DNA from: UBA5336 sp038745855 | GTDB lineage: Bacteria; Pseudomonadota; Alphaproteobacteria; Caulobacterales; Hyphomonadaceae | DNA: 64,000 bases | NCBI GenBank assembly: GCA_038745855.1 | Contig: JBCDLC010000012.1 | Coordinates: 12,943-76,942 of the forward strand | Reading direction: 5' to 3' | Part shown: positions 33,822 to 43,125 of the stretch, in pieces | How positions within the stretch are numbered: position 1 is the stretch's first letter | Layout: each line of letters opens with the position of its first letter | Notes under the pieces: model-generated | The model's database searches: none | Seen by the model: the letters and a program-made list of their open reading frames with translations, nothing else | What the model was told of the DNA's origin: nothing | Program-made: the position numbers and the translations under genes

Positions 33822-34463
33822 TTACGGGGCCCAGCTCAGGAAGTTCGCGAGGATCTTGAGGCCGACGGCTTGGCTCTTTTCGGGGTGGAACTGCGTGCCG
33901 AACACGGTGTCCTTCGTGATCGCCGCAGCAAACGGGTAGCCGTGTTCACTTGCGGCGATGATCACCGATTCATCTTCGGGCGAGAATACGAAGGAGTGCA
34001 CGAAGTATGCGTGTGCGTCCCGGCTCAAGCCATCCATCACGGTGTGGGGCCTCTGCAATTCAAGCGTATTCCAGCCCATGTGTGGGATACGGACCGAGGG
34101 CGCAGCCCGCATCGGCTCGACTTGCCCGTGGATCCACCCAAAGCCGCGGTGTTCCCCGTCCTCAAGGCCGAAATCCGCCAGCAATTGCATCCCCACGCAA
34201 ATTCCAAGGAAGGGCACGCCGCGGCGATGCACAGCCTCTTCCATGGCTTCGAGCAGTCCCGTGCGTTCATCAACGGCCCGGCGGCAATCCCCGAAATGGC
34301 CAACGCCTGGCAGGACAATCCTGTCGGCCTTGGCGATCACGTCTGGATCGGCGGTCAGCGTAAGGGACACCGCACGCTCGGATGTGCGCGCCGCCTCTGA
34401 GAGGGCGCGGGCGGCGGAGTGTACGTTGCCGGAGCCGTAATCGATGAGGGCCAGGGATGCCAT
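33822..34463 (-). CDS. hisH: Imidazole glycerol phosphate synthase, glutaminase subunit
   Basis: Class I glutamine amidotransferase that supplies ammonia to HisF. The 213-residue protein begins with LIDYGSGNVHS and has the nucleophile Cys in GICVGMQLL and the His/Glu pair in TQFHPEKS. It is first in the minus-strand cluster hisH-hisA-hisF-hisE. hisB, which often precedes hisH in this class, lies 6.3 kb away on the other strand. Confidence 0.96.
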   Translation of the reverse strand: MASLALIDYGSGNVHSAARALSEAARTSERAVSLTLTADPDVIAKADRIVLPGVGHFGDCRRAVDERTGLLEAMEEAVHRRGVPFLGICVGMQLLADFGLEDGEHRGFGWIHGQVEPMRAAPSVRIPHMGWNTLELQRPHTVMDGLSRDAHAYFVHSFVFSPEDESVIIAASEHGYPFAAAITKDTVFGTQFHPEKSQAVGLKILANFLSWAP

Positions 34464-34529
34464 GGCCGTCGTCTTAGGCCGCCCACGGGTTGCTGGGAAG
34501 GGCTTGCTGGCCTGTCGTGCGAGCGGTCT

Positions 34530-35129
34530 CTACATGGAGGCTTCGACGGCGCGGGCGACGTAGTCGAGCCGGTCATGGCCGAAGAAGATCTCGTCACCAA
34601 CAAAAAATGTGGGGGCACCAAACGCGCCGCGTTCAATCGCGCTGTCGGTATTGGTTTTCAGTCGGGCCTTGTTTTGCGGATCGGTCGACAGGGCCTTTAT
34701 CCGTTCCAAATCAAAACCCTCTGCCGCGCAGAATTTTCCAAGGTCGTCATCGTCACCCAGGTTGAGGGGATCGGGTCGGCCCCAGGAATGGTCGAAGCAG
34801 GCTTTTGAGAACCGCAATTGCTCATCGCGATCGTCCATCCCAATCGCCGCCCGTTGCACACCGAGTGTGTTCACCGGAAAATATGGATTGGAATGGAACG
34901 GAATGCCGATATGCGCCGCGCAACGCGGAACATCGATGGCGAGATACTTGGCCTTTGCGGGCACCGTGCCGGGCGGTCTGTTTCCGGTTCCCTGCATGAT
35001 TCCGCCAAGAAAAACTGGCGTGTAGATGATCTCGGCGCCAATTCGCTCGGCGATCTTCGGAGCATCATACCACGCCAGATACGCGGTGGGGCTAACGATA
35101 TCATAAAGGAACTCGATTTGTTTCGGCAC
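34530..35129 (-). CDS. 2-hydroxychromene-2-carboxylate isomerase-like (DsbA-fold) protein
   Basis: A 199-residue thioredoxin-fold protein of the kappa-GST/HCCA isomerase type. It starts IEFLYDIVSPTAYLAW, with Ser in place of the DsbA CxxC as expected, then TPVFLGGIM, and ends with AFGAPTFFVGDEIFFGHDRLDYV. Family members use glutathione to isomerise an aromatic degradation intermediate; many homologues act on other substrates, and no aromatic pathway is nearby. GTG start with GGAGG upstream. It is divergent from the HxlR regulator, which may control it. Confidence 0.85.
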   Translation of the reverse strand: MPKQIEFLYDIVSPTAYLAWYDAPKIAERIGAEIIYTPVFLGGIMQGTGNRPPGTVPAKAKYLAIDVPRCAAHIGIPFHSNPYFPVNTLGVQRAAIGMDDRDEQLRFSKACFDHSWGRPDPLNLGDDDDLGKFCAAEGFDLERIKALSTDPQNKARLKTNTDSAIERGAFGAPTFFVGDEIFFGHDRLDYVARAVEASM

Positions 35130-35229
35130 TGAACTTGCTCCTCCCGATGACGGATTGCGGCAGTCCGGTTCGGCCGGACTTGCGGTATGAGAGGCGCGAG
35201 CCTATCGTGTGAGTTTGAAAAGAGAACCC

Positions 35230-35589
35230 ATGAAATGGACCAACCTCCAAGATAATTGGTGTCCGGTGGCTCGGACCCTCTCGGTGGTCGGCGATCGCTG
35301 GACCCTCCTGATCCTACGCGACTGTTTTCTCGGCCTTACCCGGTTCGATCAGTTCGCGGAAAGCCTTGGTATCACGCGGCATGTCCTGGCCGCGCGGCTG
35401 AAACTGTTGGTCGATGCGGGTATTCTTGAAAAGCGCGCCTATAGTACGCGGCCGAGCCGCTATGATTACCACCTGACGCCGAAGGGCCAGGCGCTCGGGC
35501 CCGCCCTGTCGGCGCTTCGGGATTTTGGAAAGGCGCACCTTCCCATCCGTCGCCCCGCGGGCGAGTCGCCGGAGACGCCAGCGACGTAA
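35230..35589 (+). CDS. HxlR-family transcriptional regulator
   Basis: A 119-residue winged-helix protein starting MKWTNLQDNWCPVARTL; the N-terminal Cys in a CPVAR segment and DRWTLLILRD are typical of the HxlR family, in which that Cys can sense oxidants or aldehydes. The wing region is SRYDYHLTPKGQ. GTG 35209 is an alternative start. It is divergent from the HCCA-isomerase-like gene and ends 3 bp from hslU, convergent. Confidence 0.88.
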   Translation: MKWTNLQDNWCPVARTLSVVGDRWTLLILRDCFLGLTRFDQFAESLGITRHVLAARLKLLVDAGILEKRAYSTRPSRYDYHLTPKGQALGPALSALRDFGKAHLPIRRPAGESPETPAT

Positions 35590-35592
35590 AGT

Positions 35593-36897
35593 TCAGAGGA
35601 TGAATTTCGAGAGGTCGGTGTTGCCCGCGAGGTTCGCCAGTCTCTCGTTGACGTAGGCAGCGTCAATCTCGAGGGTCTCGCCCGCTTTCTCCGGCGCTTC
35701 GAAACTGATCTCGTCGAGCAAACGCTCGAGAACCGTCTGGAGACGACGGGCACCGATATTCTCTACGGTGTCATTCACGTTCACAGCGATATCGGCGAGC
35801 CGATCGATGGCGTCCTCGGTGAATTTCAGGGTCACGGACTCGGCGTCGAGCAACGCAATATGCTGTTTGATGAGGCTGGCTTCGGGCTCCACCAGGATGC
35901 GGCGCATGTCGTCACGGCTTAGGGCGTTCAATTCGACGCGGATCGGCAAGCGGCCCTGGAGTTCGGGCAACAGATCGGACGGTTTGGCGATATGGAAGGC
36001 TCCAGAAGCGATGAACAGGATGTGGTCTGTCTTTACGACGCCGCGCTTTGTGCTCACGGACGTGCCCTCGATCAGGGGCAGCAGATCGCGCTGCACGCCC
36101 TCCCGGGACACATCTGCGCCGCCACGTTCCTTGCGGGCTGCGACCTTGTCGACCTCGTCGAGGAACACGATACCGTCCTGCTCCACGGCGTGGATAGCCT
36201 CCCGGACAAGCGTTTCCTCATCCAACATCCTGTCCGCTTCCTCGTCCATGAGGGGCTGATGGGCTTCAGCGACAGTTGATGAGACCCGCCTTGTCCGCCC
36301 ACCCATGGCCTTACCCAGCAAATCGCCGAGATTCATCATGCCCATGGAGCCCCCAGCGCCTGGCATTTCCATCATCTGCATCGGATTCGATGTATCGGCG
36401 AGGTCCAGCTCTACGGTCTTGTCGTCGAGTTCGCCGTCGCGCAGCTTTCGGCGGAAGGCTTCCCGCGTTGACGATTGCGCATCCGGGCCCACGAGCGCAT
36501 CGAGGAGCCGTTCTTCGGCCTTGTCTGCCGCCGCTGGAGCCACCTCCTTGCGGCGCTGTTCCCGGATCATGGAGATTGCCGCTTCCACTAGGTCGCGGAT
36601 GATCTGTTCCACATCGCGGCCGACATAGCCGACCTCCGTGAATTTCGTGGCTTCTACCTTGAGAAACGGGGCATTTGCGAGTTTCGCCAGTCGCCGGGAG
36701 ATCTCGGTCTTGCCAACACCCGTGGGTCCAATCATCAGGATGTTCTTCGGCGTGATCTCGTCCCGCAGAGCCTCAGGCGCCTGTTTGCGGCGCCAACGGT
36801 TCCTTAGGGCGATCGCCACGGCGCGCTTTGCGTCAGACTGCCCAATGATGTGACGGTCCAATTCGGTGACGATTGCTCGAGGCGTAAGGTCTGACAT
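35593..36897 (-). CDS. hslU: HslU ATPase subunit of the HslUV protease
   Basis: AAA+ unfoldase that feeds substrates to HslV. The 434-residue protein (family about 440) has Walker A GPTGVGKT at 57-64, the pore-loop-side KFTEVGYVGRDVE segment, Walker B IVFLDEVDK, and a C-terminus with IGARRLQTVLERLLDEISFEAP. It is separated from hslV, its usual immediate neighbour, by a 1.1-kb membrane-protein gene on the same strand. Confidence 0.97.
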   Translation of the reverse strand: MSDLTPRAIVTELDRHIIGQSDAKRAVAIALRNRWRRKQAPEALRDEITPKNILMIGPTGVGKTEISRRLAKLANAPFLKVEATKFTEVGYVGRDVEQIIRDLVEAAISMIREQRRKEVAPAAADKAEERLLDALVGPDAQSSTREAFRRKLRDGELDDKTVELDLADTSNPMQMMEMPGAGGSMGMMNLGDLLGKAMGGRTRRVSSTVAEAHQPLMDEEADRMLDEETLVREAIHAVEQDGIVFLDEVDKVAARKERGGADVSREGVQRDLLPLIEGTSVSTKRGVVKTDHILFIASGAFHIAKPSDLLPELQGRLPIRVELNALSRDDMRRILVEPEASLIKQHIALLDAESVTLKFTEDAIDRLADIAVNVNDTVENIGARRLQTVLERLLDEISFEAPEKAGETLEIDAAYVNERLANLAGNTDLSKFIL

Positions 36898-36939
36898 GGG
36901 GGCTCCGATCGGGGCCGCTCGGATGCGGCGCAGCTTCGG

Positions 36940-38031
36940 TCAAGCGGGTTCGGGCGGGAAAAGCCGGGCGTAGATGCCATGGCGCGGGAAGAGGCTGAGA
37001 ACAGCGCGACGTGCGGTCGACCAGCCACTGCCAAGCAGCACAACAGCGCCGCCAAGGAGAAGCAAGGTGACGATTGTCGTCTGCAAGGGTCCGTCCACAG
37101 ACGACGAGACCAGGACCTGTAGCGCCAGACCGTAGCTTAGTAGGCTTGAAGCGATGAGCGCCCTGCGATTGAGGGCGAGCGAAAGAAGCGCGAAACCAAT
37201 CAACGCGACGAGGAGAATCAGGGCCTCCTGATAGGACTGGCTCCCTGCACCCGAGCCAGAGATCACGAGACGCAATCCGAAGATGATCTGGGGCGCTGCA
37301 GCCAGGTGGAGCCAAAACGCATAATCCGCTTTCCGCGTCGCGCGCTTCGGGTCGGTCATATCGAGGGATATCGCGAGGGCCAATGTCAACGCGCCGATGA
37401 TGACAGACAGCCCCCCGCCGATCACGAGGCCGATGTCGCCGAAAACGCTGATACCCGCATAGGCCATGGATGCCAGGGAAAGCGCCAGGATGAACAGGGA
37501 GAACGGTAATCTGAAGCGTAGGAAGTAGGCGATCGCTGCGGCTGCGGCTGCGCCCGCGCCGATCATGCCAACGCTGCCAGCGGCATTCCAGATCCCGAAA
37601 ATGGACTGAAGCTGTGAGGTACGATCCTGTCCTGTTATCGCCGTCGCCGTAAGACCAATGAACAAAGTGAACATGGCGCAGAGGGCCATACTTGGCAGTA
37701 AGAGGCGTCGCCGCGTGCAGAAGTACTCTGACAGCAGCCAGGATACGCCAGCGGCCGGAAGCAGAGTCACCGCTGCAGCAAAGGCGGGCGATCCGCCGCC
37801 GGTCGAGCCGAACCCCATGAGGCCCGTCAGCAACAGGACCCCAGAGACGAGCAGAACGAGCCCTGTTGTGATGAATATGTCATTGAAGTTCGCCAGAAAG
37901 CGCAGTGTTTCGGGATCCCCGGCGCTGGCCCCGCCCGAGCGAGCCTCCAGAAAGCCTTCCAGCCGTCTGGCCTGGTCGCGTGTGAGAACGCCTGAATCGA
38001 CCGCTGCACGCAGGTCGTTCTGGTCAAACAT
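36940..38031 (-). CDS. DUF2157-like polytopic membrane protein between hslV and hslU
   Basis: A 363-residue membrane protein. The first 45 residues form a short soluble domain (LRAAVDSGVLTRDQARRLEGFL) like the start of DUF2157 proteins, followed by about ten transmembrane helices. Function is unknown. Its start overlaps the hslV stop by 8 nt and it ends 42 bp before hslU, so it is embedded in the hslVU operon and must be co-transcribed. That position hints at a link to protein quality control in the membrane, but there is no direct evidence. Confidence 0.75.
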   Translation of the reverse strand: MFDQNDLRAAVDSGVLTRDQARRLEGFLEARSGGASAGDPETLRFLANFNDIFITTGLVLLVSGVLLLTGLMGFGSTGGGSPAFAAAVTLLPAAGVSWLLSEYFCTRRRLLLPSMALCAMFTLFIGLTATAITGQDRTSQLQSIFGIWNAAGSVGMIGAGAAAAAAIAYFLRFRLPFSLFILALSLASMAYAGISVFGDIGLVIGGGLSVIIGALTLALAISLDMTDPKRATRKADYAFWLHLAAAPQIIFGLRLVISGSGAGSQSYQEALILLVALIGFALLSLALNRRALIASSLLSYGLALQVLVSSSVDGPLQTTIVTLLLLGGAVVLLGSGWSTARRAVLSLFPRHGIYARLFPPEPA

Positions 38032-38590
38032 CGAGTGCCTCTATAGTAAGGCTTACGTTGGTATAAACGCAGATTTCCGCGGCAATCGCCATCGCCTTCC
38101 GGGCCAGGGTCTCCGCGTCGGTTTCGTATTCGACAAGGGCGCGGGCCGCCGATAGCGCATAGTTGCCGCCCGATCCTATGGACACCACGCTATACTCGGG
38201 CTCCAGAACGTCGCCGTTGCCGGTGATGACAAGCGTTGTTTTCGCATCGGCGACGATCAGCATGGCCTCCAGTTTCTGGAGGTATTTTTCTGTCCGCCAA
38301 TCCTTTGCCAATTCGACGGCGGCGCGCTGGAGTTGACCAGGGAAGCGCTCCAGCTTTTCCTCGAGCCGTTCGAACAAGGTGAACGCATCGGCTGTTGCAC
38401 CAGCAAACCCCGCGAGGACTTTGCCATCCCCAATGCGCCGGACCTTGCGGGCATTGCCCTTCATCACCGTCTGGCCCATCGACACCTGTCCATCGCCGAC
38501 CAGTACCACCTTGTCAGCGGTTCTTACGGCGAGGATCGTTGTTCCGTGCCAAGGGGATTGGGTCGATCGATCATCGGTCACAGCTGTCAT
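38024..38590 (-). CDS. hslV: HslV peptidase subunit of the HslUV protease
   Basis: N-terminal-nucleophile threonine peptidase forming the proteolytic double ring. The 188-residue protein has the pro-segment followed by HGTTILAVRT, where the first Thr of TTI becomes the nucleophile near residue 17, then KVVLVGDGQVS and GNARKVRRIGDGKVLAGFAG. A short acidic N-terminal extension of about 10 residues precedes the usual start. First gene of the hslV-membrane gene-hslU run. Confidence 0.96.
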   Translation of the reverse strand: MTAVTDDRSTQSPWHGTTILAVRTADKVVLVGDGQVSMGQTVMKGNARKVRRIGDGKVLAGFAGATADAFTLFERLEEKLERFPGQLQRAAVELAKDWRTEKYLQKLEAMLIVADAKTTLVITGNGDVLEPEYSVVSIGSGGNYALSAARALVEYETDAETLARKAMAIAAEICVYTNVSLTIEALDV

Positions 38591-38670
38591 GTGGCCAAGG
38601 AAGGCTTGGGACGCAAGGGCCTTTTCTGGTGTGGCTGAACACAGGGCTGCATGGAAGCAAGCCCGTGATT

Positions 38671-40659
38671 TCAGGCGCGCTTCCGCTGTTCGAACGGCGC
38701 TGAAAGGCCCGGCCGTGAGCGGAGGAGTTTTCGAAACCGCGCTTCATCGAGGGGACGGGCATAATGAAATCCTTGCCCGCATGTGCAGCCGCGGTCTCTG
38801 AAAAACGCGGCCTGCTCGGCCGTTTCGATCCCCTCGGCAACGGTGTCGTGCTTCAGGGTATGGGCCATGGCCAGGATCATATCGACGATCGCGGCGGCCG
38901 ACGGGTCGGTTACGACCCCGGAAACGAATGATCGATCGATCTTGAAGACATCGAAGTTGAGACGCGTGAGGATCGACAGGTTTGCGTGGCCAGTGCCGAA
39001 GTCGTCAATGGCGACGCGCACGCCCATCTTGCGTAGCGGTTTGAGCACCGCCTCGACGTGGGCGGGATCCGTCACCGCCATCGACTCGGTGATTTCCAGT
39101 TCGAGCAACTCCGGTCTCAACCCGGTATCGGCGATGGCGTCCAGCACCCGATCACAAAAGGTTGGATCGTCGAGCTGGGCGGCTGAAACATTTACGGCCA
39201 CAGGCACATGGAAGCCGTCTGCGACCCAGCCGGCCGCTGCCGCACAGGCCTGGCGCATGATGAGGTCGCCAATCTCGACGATCAGGCCCGATTGTTCCGC
39301 GATCGGAATAAACGCTCCCGGGGAAACAAACGTCCCATCGTCCTTCGGCCAGCGGGCAAGCGCTTCGCACCCGCTGATCGCGCCTGTTTCGAGATTTATC
39401 TTCGCCTGGAATGCGGGACGGAAGATCTTTTGCTCAACCGCTTTCCGGACATCGGATTCAAGCGCAAAGCGCTGTTCGGCGACACGATCGAGCCTCGATT
39501 GATAGAAAGCGAAACCCTCGCGTTTGTCGTTCCTGAGGCTCCGCAGAGCGGCATCGGCGCGCCGCAGGAGGGTGTTAACCTGGTCACCGTCTTCAGGTGC
39601 GGCAACGATCCCTCCCGACAATCCAAGACTGACCCATCGGCCGGAAATGTTGAATGGCGCTACAAATGCGCGGCGCAGATTGCGGGCGATCTGGCCGGCA
39701 ACATCCTTGCCTGCGCCGACAGGCAGCAACAACGCGAAATCGTCGCCTTGAAGGTGAGTGAGGAGACATCGCTCGGCATCCAGGCAGCCGGCTTTCTGCT
39801 GTTCGAGAAGTTCCTCGCTTATGCGGTCGGTGGTCAGCTTGAGGAGCGACTGTGCCTTTTCCAATCCGGCCAGATCGCTCGCGCGTTGGAAATGGTCGAC
39901 ATTGATGCGGATGATGCAGAACGGCGAATTGAAGTCGGCTTCCGCCAATTGCGTGTTCGCTGCTTCATGGAACGCCCTGAGGTTCGGGAGGCCGGAATCG
40001 GGGTTTTCGTAGGCGGCCGTCTCTAGATGTTTCGCAGTCCGGTGAAGATCGCGAATCCGGCGCTGGATCTGCAGGCGCAGCCGCGTGAATTCGGTAAATG
40101 TCGTCTGTGGCGAGCTCGTTGAGCCGCTCGCCGTATCACTGAAAGCAAGGCTGATCGAATTCAGGCCGCTGAGCACACGGCGGGTATAGAAGCGGCCCAC
40201 GAGGAAAGACGTTGTGATCGACACAGCGACGAGGGCGACCAGGATCTGCCACGGGATCGGAATGCTGAAGGGTACCAGCCGATGGGTTACAAGCGTCCCG
40301 AGCACGGTGCCCTCAAATCCGACCGGTGCTTGGTTTGTGCCGCGGGCGTTGAGCAAGGACGCGTCACCGGCAATCAGCGCACCGTCCTCGCCGATCAAGG
40401 CAAAGCGGCCGCCGGTGTGGCGATTGAGTGCCCTGCTCAGAACGTCGATTTGCCCAGATGACATGTGAACCGCCGCAAGATCGGCGTAGGCTTGAGTCTG
40501 CTGCTGTGAAATTCGATCGGCTCGGATGGCGTTGGCCGCCAGCGAAACGCCGATAAACATGGCCACGAGGATCGTTGCCAGGGCTGCAGCGACAAGCGTT
40601 TGCGTCACGCCCAGGCTGATCCTGAACGCACGCGATCTGGATTGACGTTTTCCGGACAC
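38671..40659 (-). CDS. Membrane GGDEF/EAL protein, likely c-di-GMP phosphodiesterase
   Basis: A 662-residue protein: membrane helix about 18-45, a short periplasmic sensor segment, a second helix about 135-157, a GGDEF domain (about 215-385) and an EAL domain (about 400-650). The GGDEF signature reads QGDDF at 304-308, so cyclase activity is doubtful. The EAL domain keeps EALARW (432-437), the NVSAAQ Asn, ITES Glu, IDDFGTG, FKIDRSF Lys and VAEGIET Glu, so it should hydrolyse c-di-GMP. It is 80 bp upstream of hslV on the same strand; a functional link is not evident. Confidence 0.92.
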   Translation of the reverse strand: MSGKRQSRSRAFRISLGVTQTLVAAALATILVAMFIGVSLAANAIRADRISQQQTQAYADLAAVHMSSGQIDVLSRALNRHTGGRFALIGEDGALIAGDASLLNARGTNQAPVGFEGTVLGTLVTHRLVPFSIPIPWQILVALVAVSITTSFLVGRFYTRRVLSGLNSISLAFSDTASGSTSSPQTTFTEFTRLRLQIQRRIRDLHRTAKHLETAAYENPDSGLPNLRAFHEAANTQLAEADFNSPFCIIRINVDHFQRASDLAGLEKAQSLLKLTTDRISEELLEQQKAGCLDAERCLLTHLQGDDFALLLPVGAGKDVAGQIARNLRRAFVAPFNISGRWVSLGLSGGIVAAPEDGDQVNTLLRRADAALRSLRNDKREGFAFYQSRLDRVAEQRFALESDVRKAVEQKIFRPAFQAKINLETGAISGCEALARWPKDDGTFVSPGAFIPIAEQSGLIVEIGDLIMRQACAAAAGWVADGFHVPVAVNVSAAQLDDPTFCDRVLDAIADTGLRPELLELEITESMAVTDPAHVEAVLKPLRKMGVRVAIDDFGTGHANLSILTRLNFDVFKIDRSFVSGVVTDPSAAAIVDMILAMAHTLKHDTVAEGIETAEQAAFFRDRGCTCGQGFHYARPLDEARFRKLLRSRPGLSAPFEQRKRA

Positions 40660-40774
40660 AGCGACCGATCAGCCCTACCGTTCTCAAGTGCCGTAAGGGT
40701 TAAGGAACAAGATTTAGAATTCAGTGAAGATGGATGCAGCTTTTCAAATCGCACGCCAGGGAGTACCCGGACGC

Positions 40775-41368
40775 ATGGCAAACCGCACGGCAACACTCAA
40801 ACGCGAAACGCGTGAGACGAAAATCGAGTTGAGCCTCGATCTCGATGGTACGGGGCAGTCTGACCTCTCCACGGGCATTGGGTTTTTCGATCACATGCTT
40901 GAAGCGCTGGCGAAGCATTCGGCGATCGATCTGAAGGTGCGGACCGAGGGTGATCTCCATGTGGATATGCACCACACGGTCGAAGATACGGGCATCGTTA
41001 TCGGCCAGGCTATCCAGCAGGCGCTGGGCGATTTTTCAGGCATCACGCGGTTTGGCCATGCATATCTGCCGATGGACGAAACCTTGACCCGGGCCGCTAT
41101 CGACTTGTGCCGGCGCCCCTATCTCGTCTGGAAGGTGTCGTTCGTGCGGGACAAGGTCGGCGCCATGGACACCGAACTTTTCAAGGAGTTTTTCCATGCT
41201 CTGGCGGGGAATGGTGGGATGTGCCTGCACATCGAGAACGTTTATGGCGAAAATCAACACCACATCGTCGAGAGCTGTTTCAAGGCAACCGCTCGCGCGC
41301 TGCGCCAAGCTGTGAGTATCGATGAAAAGATGGCGGGCAAGCCGGCCAGCACCAAGGGTGTGCTCTGA
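40775..41368 (+). CDS. hisB: Imidazoleglycerol-phosphate dehydratase
   Basis: Sixth step of histidine synthesis. The 197-residue monofunctional form shows TGIGFFDHMLEALAKHS, DMHHTVEDTGI, and the C-terminal ENQHHIVESCFKATARALR, whose His and Glu residues bind the Mn2+ pair. It stands alone on the plus strand, separated from hisHAFE by hslVU and other genes, suggesting a local rearrangement relative to the usual hisB-hisH-hisA-hisF-hisE order. Confidence 0.95.
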   Translation: MANRTATLKRETRETKIELSLDLDGTGQSDLSTGIGFFDHMLEALAKHSAIDLKVRTEGDLHVDMHHTVEDTGIVIGQAIQQALGDFSGITRFGHAYLPMDETLTRAAIDLCRRPYLVWKVSFVRDKVGAMDTELFKEFFHALAGNGGMCLHIENVYGENQHHIVESCFKATARALRQAVSIDEKMAGKPASTKGVL

Positions 41369-41492
41369 CCCGTAACTGATAAAAGGCGCAGAGACCGTCT
41401 CCCAGCGATGGGAGGCGAAGCGCATGTGCTGTGGCGGGTGGGGAGGCGTGTTGCCGCTTTTCACCGTAATCGCCGCGCCATACACTCGGGGT

Positions 41493-43073
41493 ATGACGTC
41501 GAAAACGCCTTTGCAGCTTGTCTGGTTCAAGCGGGACCTGCGGGTCGAGGACCATCGCGCGCTTGTCCGAGCAGCGTTGGCGGGGCCCGTCTTGCCGCTG
41601 TATGTCGTGGAGCCTGAGCTGTGGCAGCAGCCCGACATGTCCCGGCGGCAATGGGCATTTATCGCGGAAAGTCTTGCAGGGCTCCGCGAGGATCTTGCAG
41701 CGCTTGGACAGCCCCTGATCATACGCACAGGGCAGGTCACCGATATTCTGGATCAGATCGTGGATACCCATGGGATTGCCCAGATGTGGTCGCATGAGGA
41801 GACGGGTAATGGCTGGACATTTGCGCGCGACAAGGCGGTCGCGCGCTGGTGCAAGGCCCGCAGTGTTCCTTGGGTTGAGGTGCAGATGCACGGAGTGGTT
41901 CGCCGGATCGATACGCGTAACGGATGGGCCAAACGCTGGGACACCTTGATGGGTGAGCCGACCTGCGATGCTCCGCGCGGCCTTCCGCCCATAGCCGGCA
42001 TAGATCCCGGACCTATCCCGACTGCGAAGGCAATCGGCCTTGAACCGGATCCGTGCCCCGGGCGACAGACGGGTGGCCGACAGCATGGCGAGGCCTGCCT
42101 ACAGAGTTTTCTTTACCAGCGGGGTGAGCACTACAGGAAGGACATGTCCTCCCCGGTGACGGGTTTTGAGGGATGTTCCCGTCTCTCTCCCCATCTGGCC
42201 TGGGGCACACTCTCCATGCGGGAAATCACGCAGGCCACATGGGACCGGCAGCGGGAACTCAAAAACGCGCCCTCTGGAACGACAGGCGGATGGCGGCCCT
42301 CCATGCGGAGCTTTTCCGGCCGGCTGCACTGGCACTGCCACTTCATGCAGAAGCTGGAGGATCAGCCAAACATGGAGTTTGAGGAGTTACATCCCGCGTA
42401 CAAGGGAATGCGACCGACGGAGCCGGATCCCGTTCGCCTCGAAGCTTGGTGCAAGGGCGAGACCGGCTTGCCCTTCGTCGACGCGTGTATGCGCGCGCTG
42501 AACGAAACGGGCTGGCTGAACTTCCGCATGCGGGCCATGCTCATGGCCGTTGCCAGCTATCATCTCTGGCTGCCCTGGCGTGCGTCAGGCATGCATCTGG
42601 CCCGCCAATTCACCGACTACGAACCCGGTATCCACTGGCCCCAGACACAGATGCAATCCGGCACGACCGGCATCAACACCGTTCGCATCTATAACCCCGT
42701 CAAACAGGGGCATGATCAGGATCCGACAGGAGGTTTTGTCCGCCGATGGTTACCTGAGCTTGGCGCGGTCCCTGACGCTTTCATCCAGTCGCCCTGGGAA
42801 TGGCCGGAGTGCAACTCCGTCCTCGACAAGGCTTACCCTTTCCCGATCATTGATCACAAGGAAGCCGCCAAAGAGGCGCGCCAGAAAATCTACGGCGTTC
42901 GCAAGGGCAGCCAGTATCGCAACAAGGCAGATGCGATCCAGACTAAGCATGGCAGTCGAAAGTCGGGTATCCCGAACCGGGGCGAAAAACCCAAACCAGC
43001 GCGTACGAGGGCTCGAAAAACCAAGGCTGAAAGCCCTGCACCCGACAACCAAATGTCGCTGGGCCTAGACTGA
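41493..43073 (+). CDS. Cryptochrome/photolyase-family FAD protein
   Basis: A 526-residue protein with an N-terminal photolyase alpha/beta domain (LVWFKRDLRVEDHRAL) and a C-terminal FAD-binding helical domain (SRLSPHLAWGTLSMREI, GETGLPFVDACMRALNETGWLNFRMRAML). The segment TGINTVRIYNPVKQG replaces the usual TDAxPxFRIFNPxxQ of class I CPD photolyases, pointing to a different subgroup whose lesion specificity I cannot assign. The tail (last about 60 residues) is basic and Lys/Arg/Pro-rich. A sirtuin gene follows 52 bp downstream. Confidence 0.85.
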   Translation: MTSKTPLQLVWFKRDLRVEDHRALVRAALAGPVLPLYVVEPELWQQPDMSRRQWAFIAESLAGLREDLAALGQPLIIRTGQVTDILDQIVDTHGIAQMWSHEETGNGWTFARDKAVARWCKARSVPWVEVQMHGVVRRIDTRNGWAKRWDTLMGEPTCDAPRGLPPIAGIDPGPIPTAKAIGLEPDPCPGRQTGGRQHGEACLQSFLYQRGEHYRKDMSSPVTGFEGCSRLSPHLAWGTLSMREITQATWDRQRELKNAPSGTTGGWRPSMRSFSGRLHWHCHFMQKLEDQPNMEFEELHPAYKGMRPTEPDPVRLEAWCKGETGLPFVDACMRALNETGWLNFRMRAMLMAVASYHLWLPWRASGMHLARQFTDYEPGIHWPQTQMQSGTTGINTVRIYNPVKQGHDQDPTGGFVRRWLPELGAVPDAFIQSPWEWPECNSVLDKAYPFPIIDHKEAAKEARQKIYGVRKGSQYRNKADAIQTKHGSRKSGIPNRGEKPKPARTRARKTKAESPAPDNQMSLGLD

Positions 43074-43125
43074 GCGACCTTCGATCAAGCTGGCTCCACC
43101 GCCGCCTCTCAGTTAGACAGTGGTC

